Source: Terrimicrobiaceae bacterium (GTDB lineage Bacteria > Verrucomicrobiota > Verrucomicrobiia > Chthoniobacterales > Terrimicrobiaceae). Taken from it: DNA of 64,000 nt. Shown piece by piece: positions 1 through 8,413 of this stretch (position 1 is the stretch's first letter; every line of letters begins with the position of its first letter). The notes beneath the pieces were generated by a model, which saw nothing but the letters and a program-made list of their open reading frames with translations, searched no databases and was not told where the DNA came from. The stretch spans positions 186,001 through 250,000 of the forward strand of contig JAGYIV010000016.1 in assembly GCA_018402345.1 (NCBI GenBank), given 5' to 3'. Position numbers and translations under genes: made by a program.

Positions 1-556
1 GCCCCTTTTCGGATTCCGGAAGAAAATCCGCTGCGCCGCCGCCGAGCAGGACATCGATCGTCTCGCTGGTGGAGAGTTCCAAGGCGATGTTGGGATAGTC
101 GAGCGCATCGCGGGTCGCGGCATAGAACGCTGCGGCGGTGGCATCCGTCAGCGAAGCGTTCGACACGATCCCCGTGGCGCGGCCTGCGCGGCGTGCGAGT
201 TCGAGCAACGTGGGAAGCCGCTGGTTGTCGAGTTCCACGCCGAGCAGTCCCTTGCTTCCTTTATGCCCGGTGGCGATTGCGCTCGCCGCCGCTGCGGCAT
301 CCGAGACCGCAAAGTTTCCCGCGTGAGTGGAGATCAACGCCACTCGCGGGAATCTCTCCAGCGCGAGCCTGTGGTCCGCGCCGCCGGAGTAGTTGCGCGC
401 GGGCGTGAGGACCGATGGTGTCAGGTTGTCGGCGAGAAAGAGAATGATGGCGAACGGACGCTGCACCACCCAGTTCACATAGAAAAAAGATCCGAGCGCC
501 AGAAACACCAGAAGACATCCGAGAGCGAGCAACCGGTTCCGAGTTTTTTTGTTCAT
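1..556 (-). CDS. Alkaline phosphatase family protein, N-terminal part, nucleophile Ser replaced
   Basis: The ATG lies at 556 and the frame runs off the left edge of the window, so only about 185 residues are visible. Residues about 8-28 form an N-terminal hydrophobic segment, so the protein is exported or membrane-anchored. The rest follows the PhoA family closely: a strand with the metal Asp (IILFLADNL), the motif VSDAAAAASAIATG, then GRATGIVSNASLTDATAAAF and a GGG turn. In active members the second motif reads VTDSAAxATALATG, where the Ser carries the phosphoryl group. Here that position is Ala (codon GCC), and the His usually found after the ATPAAF-like motif is also missing. Membership of the family is clear, but phosphatase activity is doubtful. 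The C-terminal metal ligands lie outside the window. Confidence 0.8.
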   Translation of the reverse strand, partial: MNKKTRNRLLALGCLLVFLALGSFFYVNWVVQRPFAIILFLADNLTPSVLTPARNYSGGADHRLALERFPRVALISTHAGNFAVSDAAAAASAIATGHKGSKGLLGVELDNQRLPTLLELARRAGRATGIVSNASLTDATAAAFYAATRDALDYPNIALELSTSETIDVLLGGGAADFLPESEKG

Positions 557-606
557 GAAAAACAATTGCGTCCGCCGAGGCTTGGCGGCAATATGAATCT
601 CCTGTT

Positions 607-680
607 TGCCCTGTGGTGTAATGGTAACACAGTGCCCTTTGGAGGCATTATTCATGGTTCGAGTCCATGCGGGGCAGCCA
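607..680 (+). tRNA. tRNA-Gln (anticodon UUG)
   Basis: A complete cloverleaf can be folded by eye. The acceptor stem TGCCCTG pairs with CGGGGCA. The D-arm starts at 616. The anticodon stem GTGCC/GGCAT holds the loop CTTTGGA, giving anticodon TTG (UUG, Gln). The T-arm is CATGG-TTCGAGT-CCATG, followed by discriminator G. The 3' CCA is encoded at 678-680. It stands alone, downstream of the divergent alkaline-phosphatase-like gene. Confidence 0.93.
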
Positions 681-759
681 CCTTATCTAATATCGAGTCG
701 GGTGGCTGAACGGGGTTGAAGTGGGAAAAATGGTCGTCGCTTTTTCCCGCGGCCCGAAG

Positions 760-1000
760 TCAACCAAGAACCTCCTGCCGCGCCGCCTCGATAACCTCGT
801 TGTTGGATTTGTTGATTCTCTTGAATGTCATCTCAGAGAGATCGGTTCTCAGGCTCGCGTGTTCCACGGTGATGGAAACCACATGCCCCTTCTCGTCAAA
901 ATCCAGGTAAACATCCTCGGACAATTCCCGCGTCTCCGCAGGCGTTCCCCCCGATCTCTAGCAAGGCGGTATCTGTATCCTTGAAGCATTTGATTTTCAT
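760..1000 (-). pseudogene. DUF2283 family protein, frameshifted
   Basis: From the ATG at 1000 the reading gives a DUF2283-like start (MKIKCFKDTDTALLEI) and then enters a run of six G on the minus strand (947-952). After the run the recognisable DUF2283 sequence (ETRELSEDVYLDFDEKGHV) continues in the next frame down to the stop at 760. Removing one G restores an unbroken protein of about 79 residues ending in EAARQEVLG. The break is therefore a +1 shift in a homopolymer, either a real mutation or a sequencing error. DUF2283 proteins are small, of unknown function, and often sit beside toxin-like partners. Confidence 0.7.
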
Positions 1001-1128
1001 CGTTGCTGCTCTTCGTAGTGGTGGTCGAAGAAGGCGTCGTGGACTGTCCGACTGTCAGGAAGAAGGGTAACCCGCTCAACCCGATGGCGCGTGTGCCGGA
1101 AGTAATAGGTTTGCGGAAAAAGTGGCAT
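997..1128 (-). CDS. Small ORF of unknown function overlapping the DUF2283 gene
   Basis: This 43-residue frame begins at the ATG at 1128 and is rich in His, Arg and Phe (FRHTRHRVERVTLLPDSR). Its stop overlaps the ATG of the DUF2283 frame as ATGA, an arrangement typical of translationally coupled pairs, which is the main reason to list it. The frame stays open upstream of the ATG for roughly 40 codons, so it may be the 3' remnant of a longer gene. I do not recognise the family. The 175 bases between it and sdhB show no gene I can support. Confidence 0.3.
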   Translation of the reverse strand: MPLFPQTYYFRHTRHRVERVTLLPDSRTVHDAFFDHHYEEQQR

Positions 1129-1304
1129 CGGATGGATTTTGCCGAGGGCAGCATCGAATGAACACCCCGTCCCCCGACAAAAAGAACATCGGTAACTGGG
1201 CTTCCTTTGCGTATGTGAAAACGGCTCGCAGCCACCACAGACTGGGCGGTTCGATCACCTCGAATGGCCGGGAGCAGTCCGACTTGTGTCAGAGCAGCTG
1301 TGGC

Positions 1305-2063
1305 TCAGACATTGAGGCCGATCATCTCCTTCACGGAGGCGGCGGTGAACTCGCGGTTCATGCGGCCGATGAACGAGGCGGGGACGCCTGCGGGGCATAC
1401 GGCTTCGCAGGCGTAGTAATTCGAACAATTGCCGAAGCCCTCTTCGTCCATTTGGCGGACCATGCCGAGGACGCGGCGGTTTTTCTCGGGTTTGCCTTGA
1501 GGGAGCAGGCCGAGGTGAGTGACCTTGGCGCTGACAAAGAGCATGGCGGAGCCGTTCGGGCACGCAGCGGCACAGGCACCGCATCCGATGCACGCGGCGG
1601 CATCCATCGCCTCGTCGGCGATGACCTTCGAGATCGGCACGGCATTGGCGTCTGGCGCGGATCCGCTGCGCTCGCTGATGTATCCTCCCGCCTGCATCAC
1701 GCGGTCAAAGGCCGTGCGGTTTGTCACGAGATCGCGGCGGACAGGAAACGCATCGGCGCGGAACGGCTCGATGGTGATCGTCTCGCCGTCCTGGAAATTC
1801 CGCATGTAAAGCTGGCAGGTGGTGCCGCGGCCCTTGCCGTGGGGGATGCCGTTGATGGTGAGCGAGCAATTTCCGCAAATCCCCTCGCGGCAGTCCGAGT
1901 CGAACTGGATGGGCTCGATATTTTTTCCCGTGAGCTGGGAGTTCACGATATCGAGCATCTCAAGAAACGAAGCCTCGGCCGGAATGTTCTCGGCGTCGTA
2001 TTCCTCGAGGTTGCCGGGGGCGTTGCAGGATTTCTGGCGCCAGACTTTGAGATGGAATTTCAT
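1305..2063 (-). CDS. sdhB: Succinate dehydrogenase/fumarate reductase iron-sulfur subunit
   Basis: SdhB passes electrons from the flavoprotein to the quinone site through three Fe-S clusters, on the cytoplasmic face of the membrane. The [2Fe-2S] ferredoxin domain has [12 protein letters not shown] at about residues 57-68. The C-terminal half carries [12 protein letters not shown], and then [12 protein letters not shown], for the [4Fe-4S] and [3Fe-4S] clusters. The frame extends further upstream, but the ATG at 2063 ([10 protein letters not shown]) is where family similarity begins and lies 8 bases after sdhA, so I chose it. This gives 252 residues. It is the last gene of sdhCAB. Confidence 0.95.
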   Translation of the reverse strand: MKFHLKVWRQKSCNAPGNLEEYDAENIPAEASFLEMLDIVNSQLTGKNIEPIQFDSDCREGICGNCSLTINGIPHGKGRGTTCQLYMRNFQDGETITIEPFRADAFPVRRDLVTNRTAFDRVMQAGGYISERSGSAPDANAVPISKVIADEAMDAAACIGCGACAAACPNGSAMLFVSAKVTHLGLLPQGKPEKNRRVLGMVRQMDEEGFGNCSNYYACEAVCPAGVPASFIGRMNREFTAASVKEMIGLNV

Positions 2064-2071
2064 AGTTCGGG

Positions 2072-3988
2072 TTATTTGTAGCTGCGTGTTGCCAGTTTGA
2101 CCTTCTCGTAAACGAGCGGTTCCTTGATAAGGGAGGGCATGTTGCCATCGCCTTCGTATTTCCATGCGGAGACGAAGGAGAAATTTTCGTCGTTGCGAAC
2201 CGCCTCGCCTTCGGGCGTTTGGTGTTCGACGCGGAAGTGGCCGCCGCACGATTCGTCGCGCACGAGGGCGTCGAGGCACATGAGTTCGCCGAACTCGAGG
2301 AAATCGGCCACGCGGCCGGCGCGTTCGAGTTCCATATTGATGCCGTCCCCGGTGCCGAGGAGGCGAAGGTCGGTCCAGAACTCCTCGCGAAGCGCCTGGA
2401 TTTTGCCGATCGCCTCCTTGAGGCCCTCCGCGCTACGGGCCATGCCGCAGTAGTCCCAGATGAGCAAGCCGAGGTTGCGATGAAAATAATCCACCGGCTT
2501 CGTGCCCTTGATGTCCATGAGCTTCTTCACGCGGGCCTTGGTGTCGCTGAGGGCCTGCTCGAATGCCGGATGGCTCTGGTCGACCTTTTTGCCGAATTGC
2601 GAGGTGAGATAGTTGCCGAGGGTGTAGGGAATCACGAAATACCCGTCAGCCAGGCCCTGCATGAGCGCGCTGGCTCCGAGGCGGTTTGCGCCGTGGTCGG
2701 AGAAATTCGCCTCGCCGAGGACATGGAGGCCCTGGATGTTGCTCTGCAGGTTGTAGTCCACCCAGAGGCCGCCCATGGTGTAGTGGACGGCTGGGTAGAT
2801 GCGCATCGGGCGTTCGTAGGCGTTTTCGCCGGTGATGTTCCGATACATCTCAAAGAGGTTGCCGTAGCGCTCCTCGATTGTTTTTTGTCCGAGGCGCTTG
2901 ATGGCGTCGCTGAAATCGAGATACACGCCGAGTCCGCCGGGGCCGACGCCGCGACCCTCGTCGCAGACCTCCTTCGCGGAGCGCGAGGAGATGTCGCGCG
3001 GGGCGAGGTTGCCGTAGCTGGGATATTTCCGCTCGAGGTAGTAATCGCGGTCCTCCTCGGGGATCGACGCCGGGTCCTTGCCGCTATCCTCCTTGCGCTT
3101 CGGCACCCAGATGCGGCCGTCGTTGCGGAGCGATTCGCTCATGAGCGTGAGCTTGCTCTGGTAGTCGCCGCTGACAGGAATGCAGGTCGGGTGGATCTGC
3201 GTGTAGCAGGGGTTGGCAAAAAGCGCGCCGCGCTTGTAGGCGCGGAAGGTCGCAGTCACGTTGCACCCGCGGGCGTTGGTCGAGAGATAAAAGACATTGC
3301 CGTAGCCGCCGGTGCAGAGAAGCACTGCATCACCGGCATGGGTGGTGATTTCTCCGGTGTTCAGGTCGCGGACCACGATGCCCTTCGCGTGCCCGTCCAC
3401 CACGACGAGATCGAGCATCTCGGTGCGCGGGAACATTTTCACCGCCCCGAGGGCGATCTGGTGGCTGAGGCCGGCATAGGCTCCGAGGAGAAGTTGCTGG
3501 CCTGTCTGGCCGCGGGCGTAAAACGTGCGGGAGACCTGCGCGCCGCCAAACGAGCGGTTGGCAAGGAGACCGCCGTATTCGCGGGCGAATGGCACACCCT
3601 GCGCGACGCATTGGTCGATGATGTCGGTGCTGACCTCGGCGAGGCGGTAGACATTCGCCTCGCGGGAGCGGAAGTCGCCGCCCTTGATTGTGTCGTAGAA
3701 GAGGCGAAACACGCTGTCACCGTCATTCTGGTAGTTCTTGGCGGCGTTGATGCCGCCCTGCGCGGCGATCGAGTGGGCGCGGCGGGGGCTGTCTTGGTAG
3801 CAGAAGCATTTCACGTTGTAGCCCTGCTCGGCGAGGGTAGCGGCGGCGGATGCCCCGGCGAGGCCGGATCCGACGATGATCAGATCGAACTTCCGCTTGT
3901 TGGCGGGGCTGACGAGCTTGGCGTTGTTTTTATAGTTCGTCCACTTCAGCTCGAGGGGACCGTCGGGAATGTTTGATTCGAGTGTCAT
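2072..3988 (-). CDS. sdhA: Succinate dehydrogenase/fumarate reductase flavoprotein subunit
   Basis: This is the catalytic subunit, oxidising succinate to fumarate (or the reverse) with covalently bound FAD. Visible signatures are the dinucleotide-binding start [20 protein letters not shown], the flavinylation region [14 protein letters not shown], and the substrate-site stretch [15 protein letters not shown]. The 638-residue length matches the long SdhA/FrdA type found in Bacteroidota, Chlamydiota and delta-proteobacteria, not the roughly 590-residue E. coli type. Its start overlaps the sdhC stop by 4 bases. The direction of the reaction in the cell cannot be told from sequence, but with complex I genes nearby an aerobic TCA role is plausible. 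Confidence 0.96.
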   Translation of the reverse strand: MTLESNIPDGPLELKWTNYKNNAKLVSPANKRKFDLIIVGSGLAGASAAATLAEQGYNVKCFCYQDSPRRAHSIAAQGGINAAKNYQNDGDSVFRLFYDTIKGGDFRSREANVYRLAEVSTDIIDQCVAQGVPFAREYGGLLANRSFGGAQVSRTFYARGQTGQQLLLGAYAGLSHQIALGAVKMFPRTEMLDLVVVDGHAKGIVVRDLNTGEITTHAGDAVLLCTGGYGNVFYLSTNARGCNVTATFRAYKRGALFANPCYTQIHPTCIPVSGDYQSKLTLMSESLRNDGRIWVPKRKEDSGKDPASIPEEDRDYYLERKYPSYGNLAPRDISSRSAKEVCDEGRGVGPGGLGVYLDFSDAIKRLGQKTIEERYGNLFEMYRNITGENAYERPMRIYPAVHYTMGGLWVDYNLQSNIQGLHVLGEANFSDHGANRLGASALMQGLADGYFVIPYTLGNYLTSQFGKKVDQSHPAFEQALSDTKARVKKLMDIKGTKPVDYFHRNLGLLIWDYCGMARSAEGLKEAIGKIQALREEFWTDLRLLGTGDGINMELERAGRVADFLEFGELMCLDALVRDESCGGHFRVEHQTPEGEAVRNDENFSFVSAWKYEGDGNMPSLIKEPLVYEKVKLATRSYK

Positions 3989-4722
3989 TGTGCAGCTCCT
4001 TTCCCAAGGCCGAACACGAATACCGCGATCGGGATGGATGTGTAACCAGCGAATAGCGCCCAGGCCAGCACGCGGGCCGCGAGTTCATAAGTGTGCCGGA
4101 TGTGGGAATTCGTGATGCCGAGCGTCTGGAAAAGGCTCGAGATGCCGTGGCTGAGGTGGAAGGTGAGGAGAAACAACCCGATCACATACCCAAGCACCAC
4201 CGGCGCGCTGCTGAATCCCTTCACCACCATCGCGTAGACATCGTGCACTTGGCGGCCATCGAGTTGGGTTTCCATGTTCTGGAAGGAGGGATCGACAACC
4301 CTCACGGTGAAGTGGGCGAGGTGGAAGATCACAAACGACAGCACGATCAACCCGCTCAAGCGCATCGTGCGCGCGAAAACGGTCGTCTTGATCGGGTCCG
4401 AGGCAATGTATTTTTGCGGCCGCGCTGCTTTGTTTTCCTTCCAAAGAAGCATCGTGAAGTAGATATGCAGCACCACTGTGGCAAGCAGTGCCAAGCGGAT
4501 GGCCCAGAGGATGGGGCCGAGGCTGTGGAGCTTCTCCGCGTAGAGGTTCATTGCATCCGGGCCGAGGTAGATGGTGAAGTTGCCCAGCAAGTGGCCGATA
4601 ACGAAAAGCACCAGCGCGATGCCTGTCAGGGACACGATGGTTTTTTTGCCGATGGATGAAAAGATCCAGAGTTGCGCAGGGCAAGGGCCGGTGCGGACTG
4701 AGGATGATGAAGAAGTAATCAT
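3985..4722 (-). CDS. sdhC: Succinate dehydrogenase cytochrome b subunit
   Basis: This is the single membrane anchor, which binds heme b and quinone. The 245-residue protein has about five hydrophobic helices, with candidate heme-ligand histidines in [26 protein letters not shown] and [10 protein letters not shown] single anchor with long SdhA and no sdhD is the type-B layout. It is the first gene of the operon, about 77 bases downstream of ridA on the same strand. That gap is AT-rich and could hold the promoter. The N-terminus ([13 protein letters not shown]) is non-conserved, so the exact start is less sure than the gene. Confidence 0.93.
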   Translation of the reverse strand: MITSSSSSVRTGPCPAQLWIFSSIGKKTIVSLTGIALVLFVIGHLLGNFTIYLGPDAMNLYAEKLHSLGPILWAIRLALLATVVLHIYFTMLLWKENKAARPQKYIASDPIKTTVFARTMRLSGLIVLSFVIFHLAHFTVRVVDPSFQNMETQLDGRQVHDVYAMVVKGFSSAPVVLGYVIGLFLLTFHLSHGISSLFQTLGITNSHIRHTYELAARVLAWALFAGYTSIPIAVFVFGLGKGAAQ

Positions 4723-4799
4723 GGGAAGTGCGGCATTGTGTTAAACGCCCGACAAATGCCAGTCGAGGCAAAGAAATTGAAAAAAAGTCGACTGCCCCG

Positions 4800-5183
4800 T
4801 CACAGAGCGGCGACACATTCGATCTCGACATCGAACCCCAGCAACTGGGCGCCAATCGTCGCACGGGCGGGCTTGGACTCGCCGAAATACCGGGTGTAAA
4901 CGGCATTCATCTCTTGGAAGTTCTCCTTGGTGAGTTCGGCCAAATACACGCGTGAACTCACGACATGCGAAAAATCCGCCCCTGCCGCCGCGAGGACCTT
5001 CTTGACGTTTTCCAGCACCAGCTCGGTCTGCCGGGTGATCGACCCGCGCTCGATCTGGCCGGTGGAGGGATCCCAGGGGATCATGCCCGAGACAAAGACA
5101 AAATTCCCCTCTGCTGCCACGCCGAGGGAATAAGGACCAATAGCCGGCGGACCGCCGGGAACATCGCGCAATTCAGTTTTCAT
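4800..5183 (-). CDS. ridA: RidA family (reactive enamine/imine deaminase) protein
   Basis: RidA proteins hydrolyse reactive enamines and imines released by PLP enzymes such as threonine dehydratase, giving ketoacids and ammonia. The 127-residue protein has the family order: GPYSLGVAAEGNFVFVSGMIP, the trimer-interface middle section, then KPARATIGAQLLG with the substrate-binding Arg, and the C-terminal DVEIECVAAL with the conserved Glu. It starts at a clear ATG at 5183 and is transcribed towards sdhC. A regulatory link to that operon is not visible. Confidence 0.92.
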   Translation of the reverse strand: MKTELRDVPGGPPAIGPYSLGVAAEGNFVFVSGMIPWDPSTGQIERGSITRQTELVLENVKKVLAAAGADFSHVVSSRVYLAELTKENFQEMNAVYTRYFGESKPARATIGAQLLGFDVEIECVAAL

Positions 5184-5276
5184 CGAGACGGATGTGAACG
5201 CATCGCGGCCCGCGAAACAAGCGCGGAAAAGAATCCGGCATCGTCAACCCCAGCGAAATGGCGTTAGGTTCCAGCG

Positions 5277-5762
5277 ATGGACCCATGGCAAACGCAGCGC
5301 GAGTGGTTGGTCGCGCACGGCACAAGACTTCTCGAAACCCACCGCCTCCGCACAGGCAGGCACTTGATTGAACCCACTGGCGAGGCCCTGGCCGATGCGC
5401 TACGCCTGTTCCAAGCCCCGTTCGCCGTGGTCTCGGCGGCGGCGGATGACGACCAGACGTTGAATTACGGCAATGCCACCGCCCTGCGCCTTTGGGAAAT
5501 GGACTGGGCCACGCTCGTGAAGACGCCCTCCCGGCACACGGCGGAGCCTGTCCACCGCGACGAGCGCGCCGCCCTCCTGCGGCGGGTGCGCGAGTCGGGA
5601 TTTATCGACGATTACTCGGGCATCCGCATTTCAAGCCGCGGCAACCGGTTTCGAATTGCGCGCGCCACGGTGTGGAACCTGACCGACGAAACTGGCGCGC
5701 ATATCGGGCAGGCGGCGACATTTTCCTCTTGGGAACCTCTCACAGGGAAGGAGGCACGCTGA
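5277..5762 (+). CDS. MEKHLA domain-containing protein
   Basis: MEKHLA domains are PAS-like modules first named in plant HD-ZIP III transcription factors and common in bacteria as stand-alone proteins of unknown ligand. This 161-residue protein is essentially the domain alone. The diagnostic block is LVKTPSRHTAEPVHRDERAA, followed by SGFIDDYSGIRISSRGNRFR and the C-terminal GQAATFSSWEP. No output domain is present. The stop overlaps the next gene's ATG (TGATG at 5760-5764), so the two are probably co-translated. The role is unknown beyond likely small-ligand sensing. Confidence 0.88.
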   Translation: MDPWQTQREWLVAHGTRLLETHRLRTGRHLIEPTGEALADALRLFQAPFAVVSAAADDDQTLNYGNATALRLWEMDWATLVKTPSRHTAEPVHRDERAALLRRVRESGFIDDYSGIRISSRGNRFRIARATVWNLTDETGAHIGQAATFSSWEPLTGKEAR

Positions 5763-6925
5763 TGGGCGGCATCATCGTCAAACCCCGCTCGCGCATCCTC
5801 CACGGCCACGATTGGGTCTATGCCAGCGAGATCTTGAAAACTTTTGGCGCGCCGCAAGGCGGCGAGGTCGTGTCCATCAAGGACGGCAAGGACCACCTCC
5901 TTGGCGTGGGCATCTACAACCCGCGTTCGCAAATCACCGTGCGGCGCATCTCGAGGCACCGACAGGACCTCGATGCGGATTTTTTCAATCGACGCATCGC
6001 CCAAGCGCTTGAATACCGCCGCCACACAGGCTGCCGCATGGACCTCTGCCGGTTGCTCTGGAGCGAGAGCGACGGATTGCCGGGTGTCGTTGCTGACCGC
6101 TACGGGCCAGTGGTGGTGCTCCAGACACTCACGCTTGCGATGGATTCCCACCGTGAGACGATCGCCGCCTCTCTTGCCGAACTCACCGGCGCGGCTTGTG
6201 TGATCGAGCGGAACGACGCGCCTGTCAGAACCTCCGAGGGATTGGAAGCAAGGACATCCGTCCTCATCGGCACGAATCCAGGACCTCTCGAGATTGAAAC
6301 TGGTGGCGTGACATTTCTTGTCGATCCACTCGGAGGCCACAAAACCGGCCTGTATCTCGATCAACTCGCCTCCTACGCCGAGGTAGCCCCGCTGGCAAAA
6401 GGCCGCACGGTGCTTGATTGCTTCTCGAACCAAGGCGGCTTCGCTCTCGCCTGCGCCAAGGCCGGTGCCAGCGAGGTCACCGCTGTCGAGTCGGGCGCCG
6501 ACAGTATCGCCAGGCTCCGCGAGAACGCCCGCCGGAACGCGCTGAACATCACCGCCAGGCAGGCGGATGTGTTTGATTTCCTCAAGCGCCCCGACAAACC
6601 GGAATACGACCTCGTCATCCTCGACCCGCCGTCGTTCACCAAAGCCCGGGGACGCGCTACCGAAGCGCTTCGTGGCTACCGCGACCTCCACGCGAGGGCG
6701 GCAAGGCTTCTCTCGAAAAACGGCATCCTCGCCACCTTCTCCTGCTCGCACCACATCGCCGCGCACGAATTCGAATCCGCCATCGCCGAGGGTCTCCACG
6801 ACGCCCGCCGCAACATGCGCGTGCTTCGCCGCATCGGACAACCGCTCGACCATCCCGTCGTTTTGGGCCTTCCCGAGACCGAATACCTCAAAGGCATCGT
6901 CCTCGAAGCCATGCCCGGCCGGTAG
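5762..6925 (+). CDS. rlmI: PUA-domain class I rRNA (cytosine-C5) methyltransferase, RlmI type
   Basis: The 387-residue protein starts at the ATG at 5762, overlapping the MEKHLA stop. An N-terminal PUA-like domain (residues about 1-70, RSRILHGHDWVYASEI) is followed by a linker and a Rossmann methyltransferase domain. Seen motifs are VLDCFSNQGGFALACAKAGA (SAM binding), LVILDPPSFTK (motif IV) and ATFSCSHH (motif VI with the Cys expected of m5C enzymes). E. coli RlmI methylates 23S rRNA C1962. This is the same family, but the exact target is an inference and the symbol indicates the family only. Confidence 0.85.
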   Translation: MGGIIVKPRSRILHGHDWVYASEILKTFGAPQGGEVVSIKDGKDHLLGVGIYNPRSQITVRRISRHRQDLDADFFNRRIAQALEYRRHTGCRMDLCRLLWSESDGLPGVVADRYGPVVVLQTLTLAMDSHRETIAASLAELTGAACVIERNDAPVRTSEGLEARTSVLIGTNPGPLEIETGGVTFLVDPLGGHKTGLYLDQLASYAEVAPLAKGRTVLDCFSNQGGFALACAKAGASEVTAVESGADSIARLRENARRNALNITARQADVFDFLKRPDKPEYDLVILDPPSFTKARGRATEALRGYRDLHARAARLLSKNGILATFSCSHHIAAHEFESAIAEGLHDARRNMRVLRRIGQPLDHPVVLGLPETEYLKGIVLEAMPGR

Positions 6926-6998
6926 CAAATCCTATCATCCACTCAATCAGTGGCGTCATCTGTAGGAACGCAACCTTCTTTCCTCCAATGAAACGCAA

Positions 6999-7036
6999 CT
7001 TTTTTGGCCGATCGTCCATTTTTTTGCTGGTTGAGG
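6999..7036 (+). repeat. Dispersed GGCCGATCG palindrome with T-run, copy 1
   Basis: A palindrome-like core (TGGCCGATCGTCCA at 7005-7018) is flanked by T-runs and followed by TTGCTGGTT. The same arrangement, about 35 bases long and nearly identical, recurs at 25674-25712, where the core is a perfect 14-base palindrome. Read on the plus strand it resembles an intrinsic terminator: a stem with a GATC loop, then seven T. It lies 75 bases after the methyltransferase gene, so it could end that transcript, although this copy has one mismatch in its stem. Confidence 0.5.
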
Positions 7037-7083
7037 AGTTGGGTCGTCAATTCCTGTCGCGGAGCAGGAGGGACTCTGAATCT

Positions 7084-7182
7084 TGGGACGGCTCGGCGAG
7101 CCATCCCTACCTGGGAAAACGACGGTGGCGCGGGAGCGCCTATCGAAAATGGATGGTAGGGATGGATCGCCGAGCCGTCCCA
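7084..7182. repeat. 99-bp inverted-repeat element with internal hairpin (REP/MITE-like)
   Basis: Two 27-base arms (7084-7110 and 7156-7182) are inverted repeats matching at 26 of 27 positions and separated by 45 bases. Inside the loop, GGCGC-GGGA-GCGCC (7127-7140) forms a second perfect hairpin. On the plus strand the right arm is followed directly by TTTTT (7183-7187), so the element could also stop transcription from the methyltransferase side. A smaller hairpin, GCGGC-GAA-GCCGC, lies at 7188-7200, just before the convergent MFS gene's stop. No ORF is inside, so any mobility would need proteins supplied in trans. Confidence 0.75.
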
Positions 7183-7205
7183 TTTTTGCGGCGAAGCCGC
7201 CCCAT

Positions 7206-8396
7206 TCACTTTTTCCGGCTCAGCAACGCGACGAGCACAGCGAGGGCCAGTGCCGGAATCGCTGTGAAGGCAAAAATCCGCCCCAGCGCGAGGCCGGCGA
7301 GGTTTTCGAGGGGACCGACACCGAAGGCGGCGATGCCGTAGCCGAGTTGGTAGAAGGCGATTAACAGGCCGGCGACCGAGGCGGCGATGGTGGACATTTG
7401 TTTTTGTCCGAAGCTGATGATCAGCGGGAGCATCGCCGAGCAACCGAGGCCCGCGAGGGCGAAGACCGCAAGCCCGGGAAGGGCGGATTTTTCAGGCAGG
7501 AGGGGGATCAAGAAAAACGAGAGCGCGATGACCAGCGGTAAAAACCGGAAGGCCAGGCTCTCCGGCACCCAACGATCGATCGACGCGAAGAGTAGGCGTC
7601 CGCCGGTGACGGTTCCCCAGAAAATCGTGAGCGCGAGCGAGGCGGTGGTGGCGGGGTTGCCGAGCGTGTTCGACATGAGGATGGAGGCCCAGTTGCCATT
7701 CATCGTTTCGCAGATGCCGTAGAGGAACGCGGCGGCGGCGAAGGCGGGGAACACCGCAGGCAGTCCACCCGAGGATTTGGGATCGGCTTGCGGGCCGGCG
7801 GAAATAGCGAGCGGCAGGGCGAAAACCAGCAAGCCGCCGCAGAGAGCCGCGACGAGGACGGGCAGTCCCCACCAGAATCCGAGGCCGACAAACACGGCGA
7901 CGAAGGCTGGCGCGAGCGCAGTGCCGAGGCCGAGGAGGGTGTTGAGCGTGAGGAGGGCTCGGTCGGCGGTTTGCGGGAAAAACGCGGCGGCGCAGGTGTT
8001 GATGACGGGAACCGTGAGGCCGAACGCGAGGCCCATGAACGAGGTTGCGACCATGAGCACCGGGTAAGCGATCGATTGGTCGCCAGCAATGAACTGGCTC
8101 GCGATGAGCAGCGCCATCGAAACGAGGTTCGCTGCCAGTCCACAGAGGAAGACGGTTTTCGCGCCGAGGCGGCTGGCGAGTTTCGGGCCGGCGAGGGAAC
8201 TCGCAATCGCCAAAATCGCCTGCGGAATGAACAGCGCGCCGTATTGCGTGTTGGTGAGGCCGTAGTGGAGCGGGCTCGTGAAAATTGCCCCGGCGGCGGG
8301 GAAGGTAACGAGGGCGATGCCTTGCGCCACGCCCGTCCCGAAAACCGCTCCCACGGACGCGCGGGAGGGTTTTCCGTTTTGCGATGAGTCCGCCAT
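7206..8396 (-). CDS. MFS transporter
   Basis: The predicted 396-residue protein has about twelve hydrophobic segments and a short hydrophilic N-terminus, beginning at the ATG at 8396 (MADSSQNGKP). Its general shape, with repeated Gly-rich helices and RLGAKTVFLCG after helix 2, fits the major facilitator superfamily. Substrate cannot be read from the sequence. It lies 17 bases downstream of a GMC oxidoreductase, which is itself just after an SMP-30 lactonase. Transport of a sugar or sugar acid connected with those enzymes is a reasonable guess and no more. Confidence 0.85.
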   Translation of the reverse strand: MADSSQNGKPSRASVGAVFGTGVAQGIALVTFPAAGAIFTSPLHYGLTNTQYGALFIPQAILAIASSLAGPKLASRLGAKTVFLCGLAANLVSMALLIASQFIAGDQSIAYPVLMVATSFMGLAFGLTVPVINTCAAAFFPQTADRALLTLNTLLGLGTALAPAFVAVFVGLGFWWGLPVLVAALCGGLLVFALPLAISAGPQADPKSSGGLPAVFPAFAAAAFLYGICETMNGNWASILMSNTLGNPATTASLALTIFWGTVTGGRLLFASIDRWVPESLAFRFLPLVIALSFFLIPLLPEKSALPGLAVFALAGLGCSAMLPLIISFGQKQMSTIAASVAGLLIAFYQLGYGIAAFGVGPLENLAGLALGRIFAFTAIPALALAVLVALLSRKK

Positions 8397-8413
8397 GTCG
8401 GCCTGCGGAGTCT

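Noticed and set aside
2219-3976. 585-codon plus-strand open frame
   Set aside because: It is the exact antisense of sdhA. High GC and biased codon use leave the opposite strand open, and the translation is Ala/Val/Glu-rich without any family pattern.
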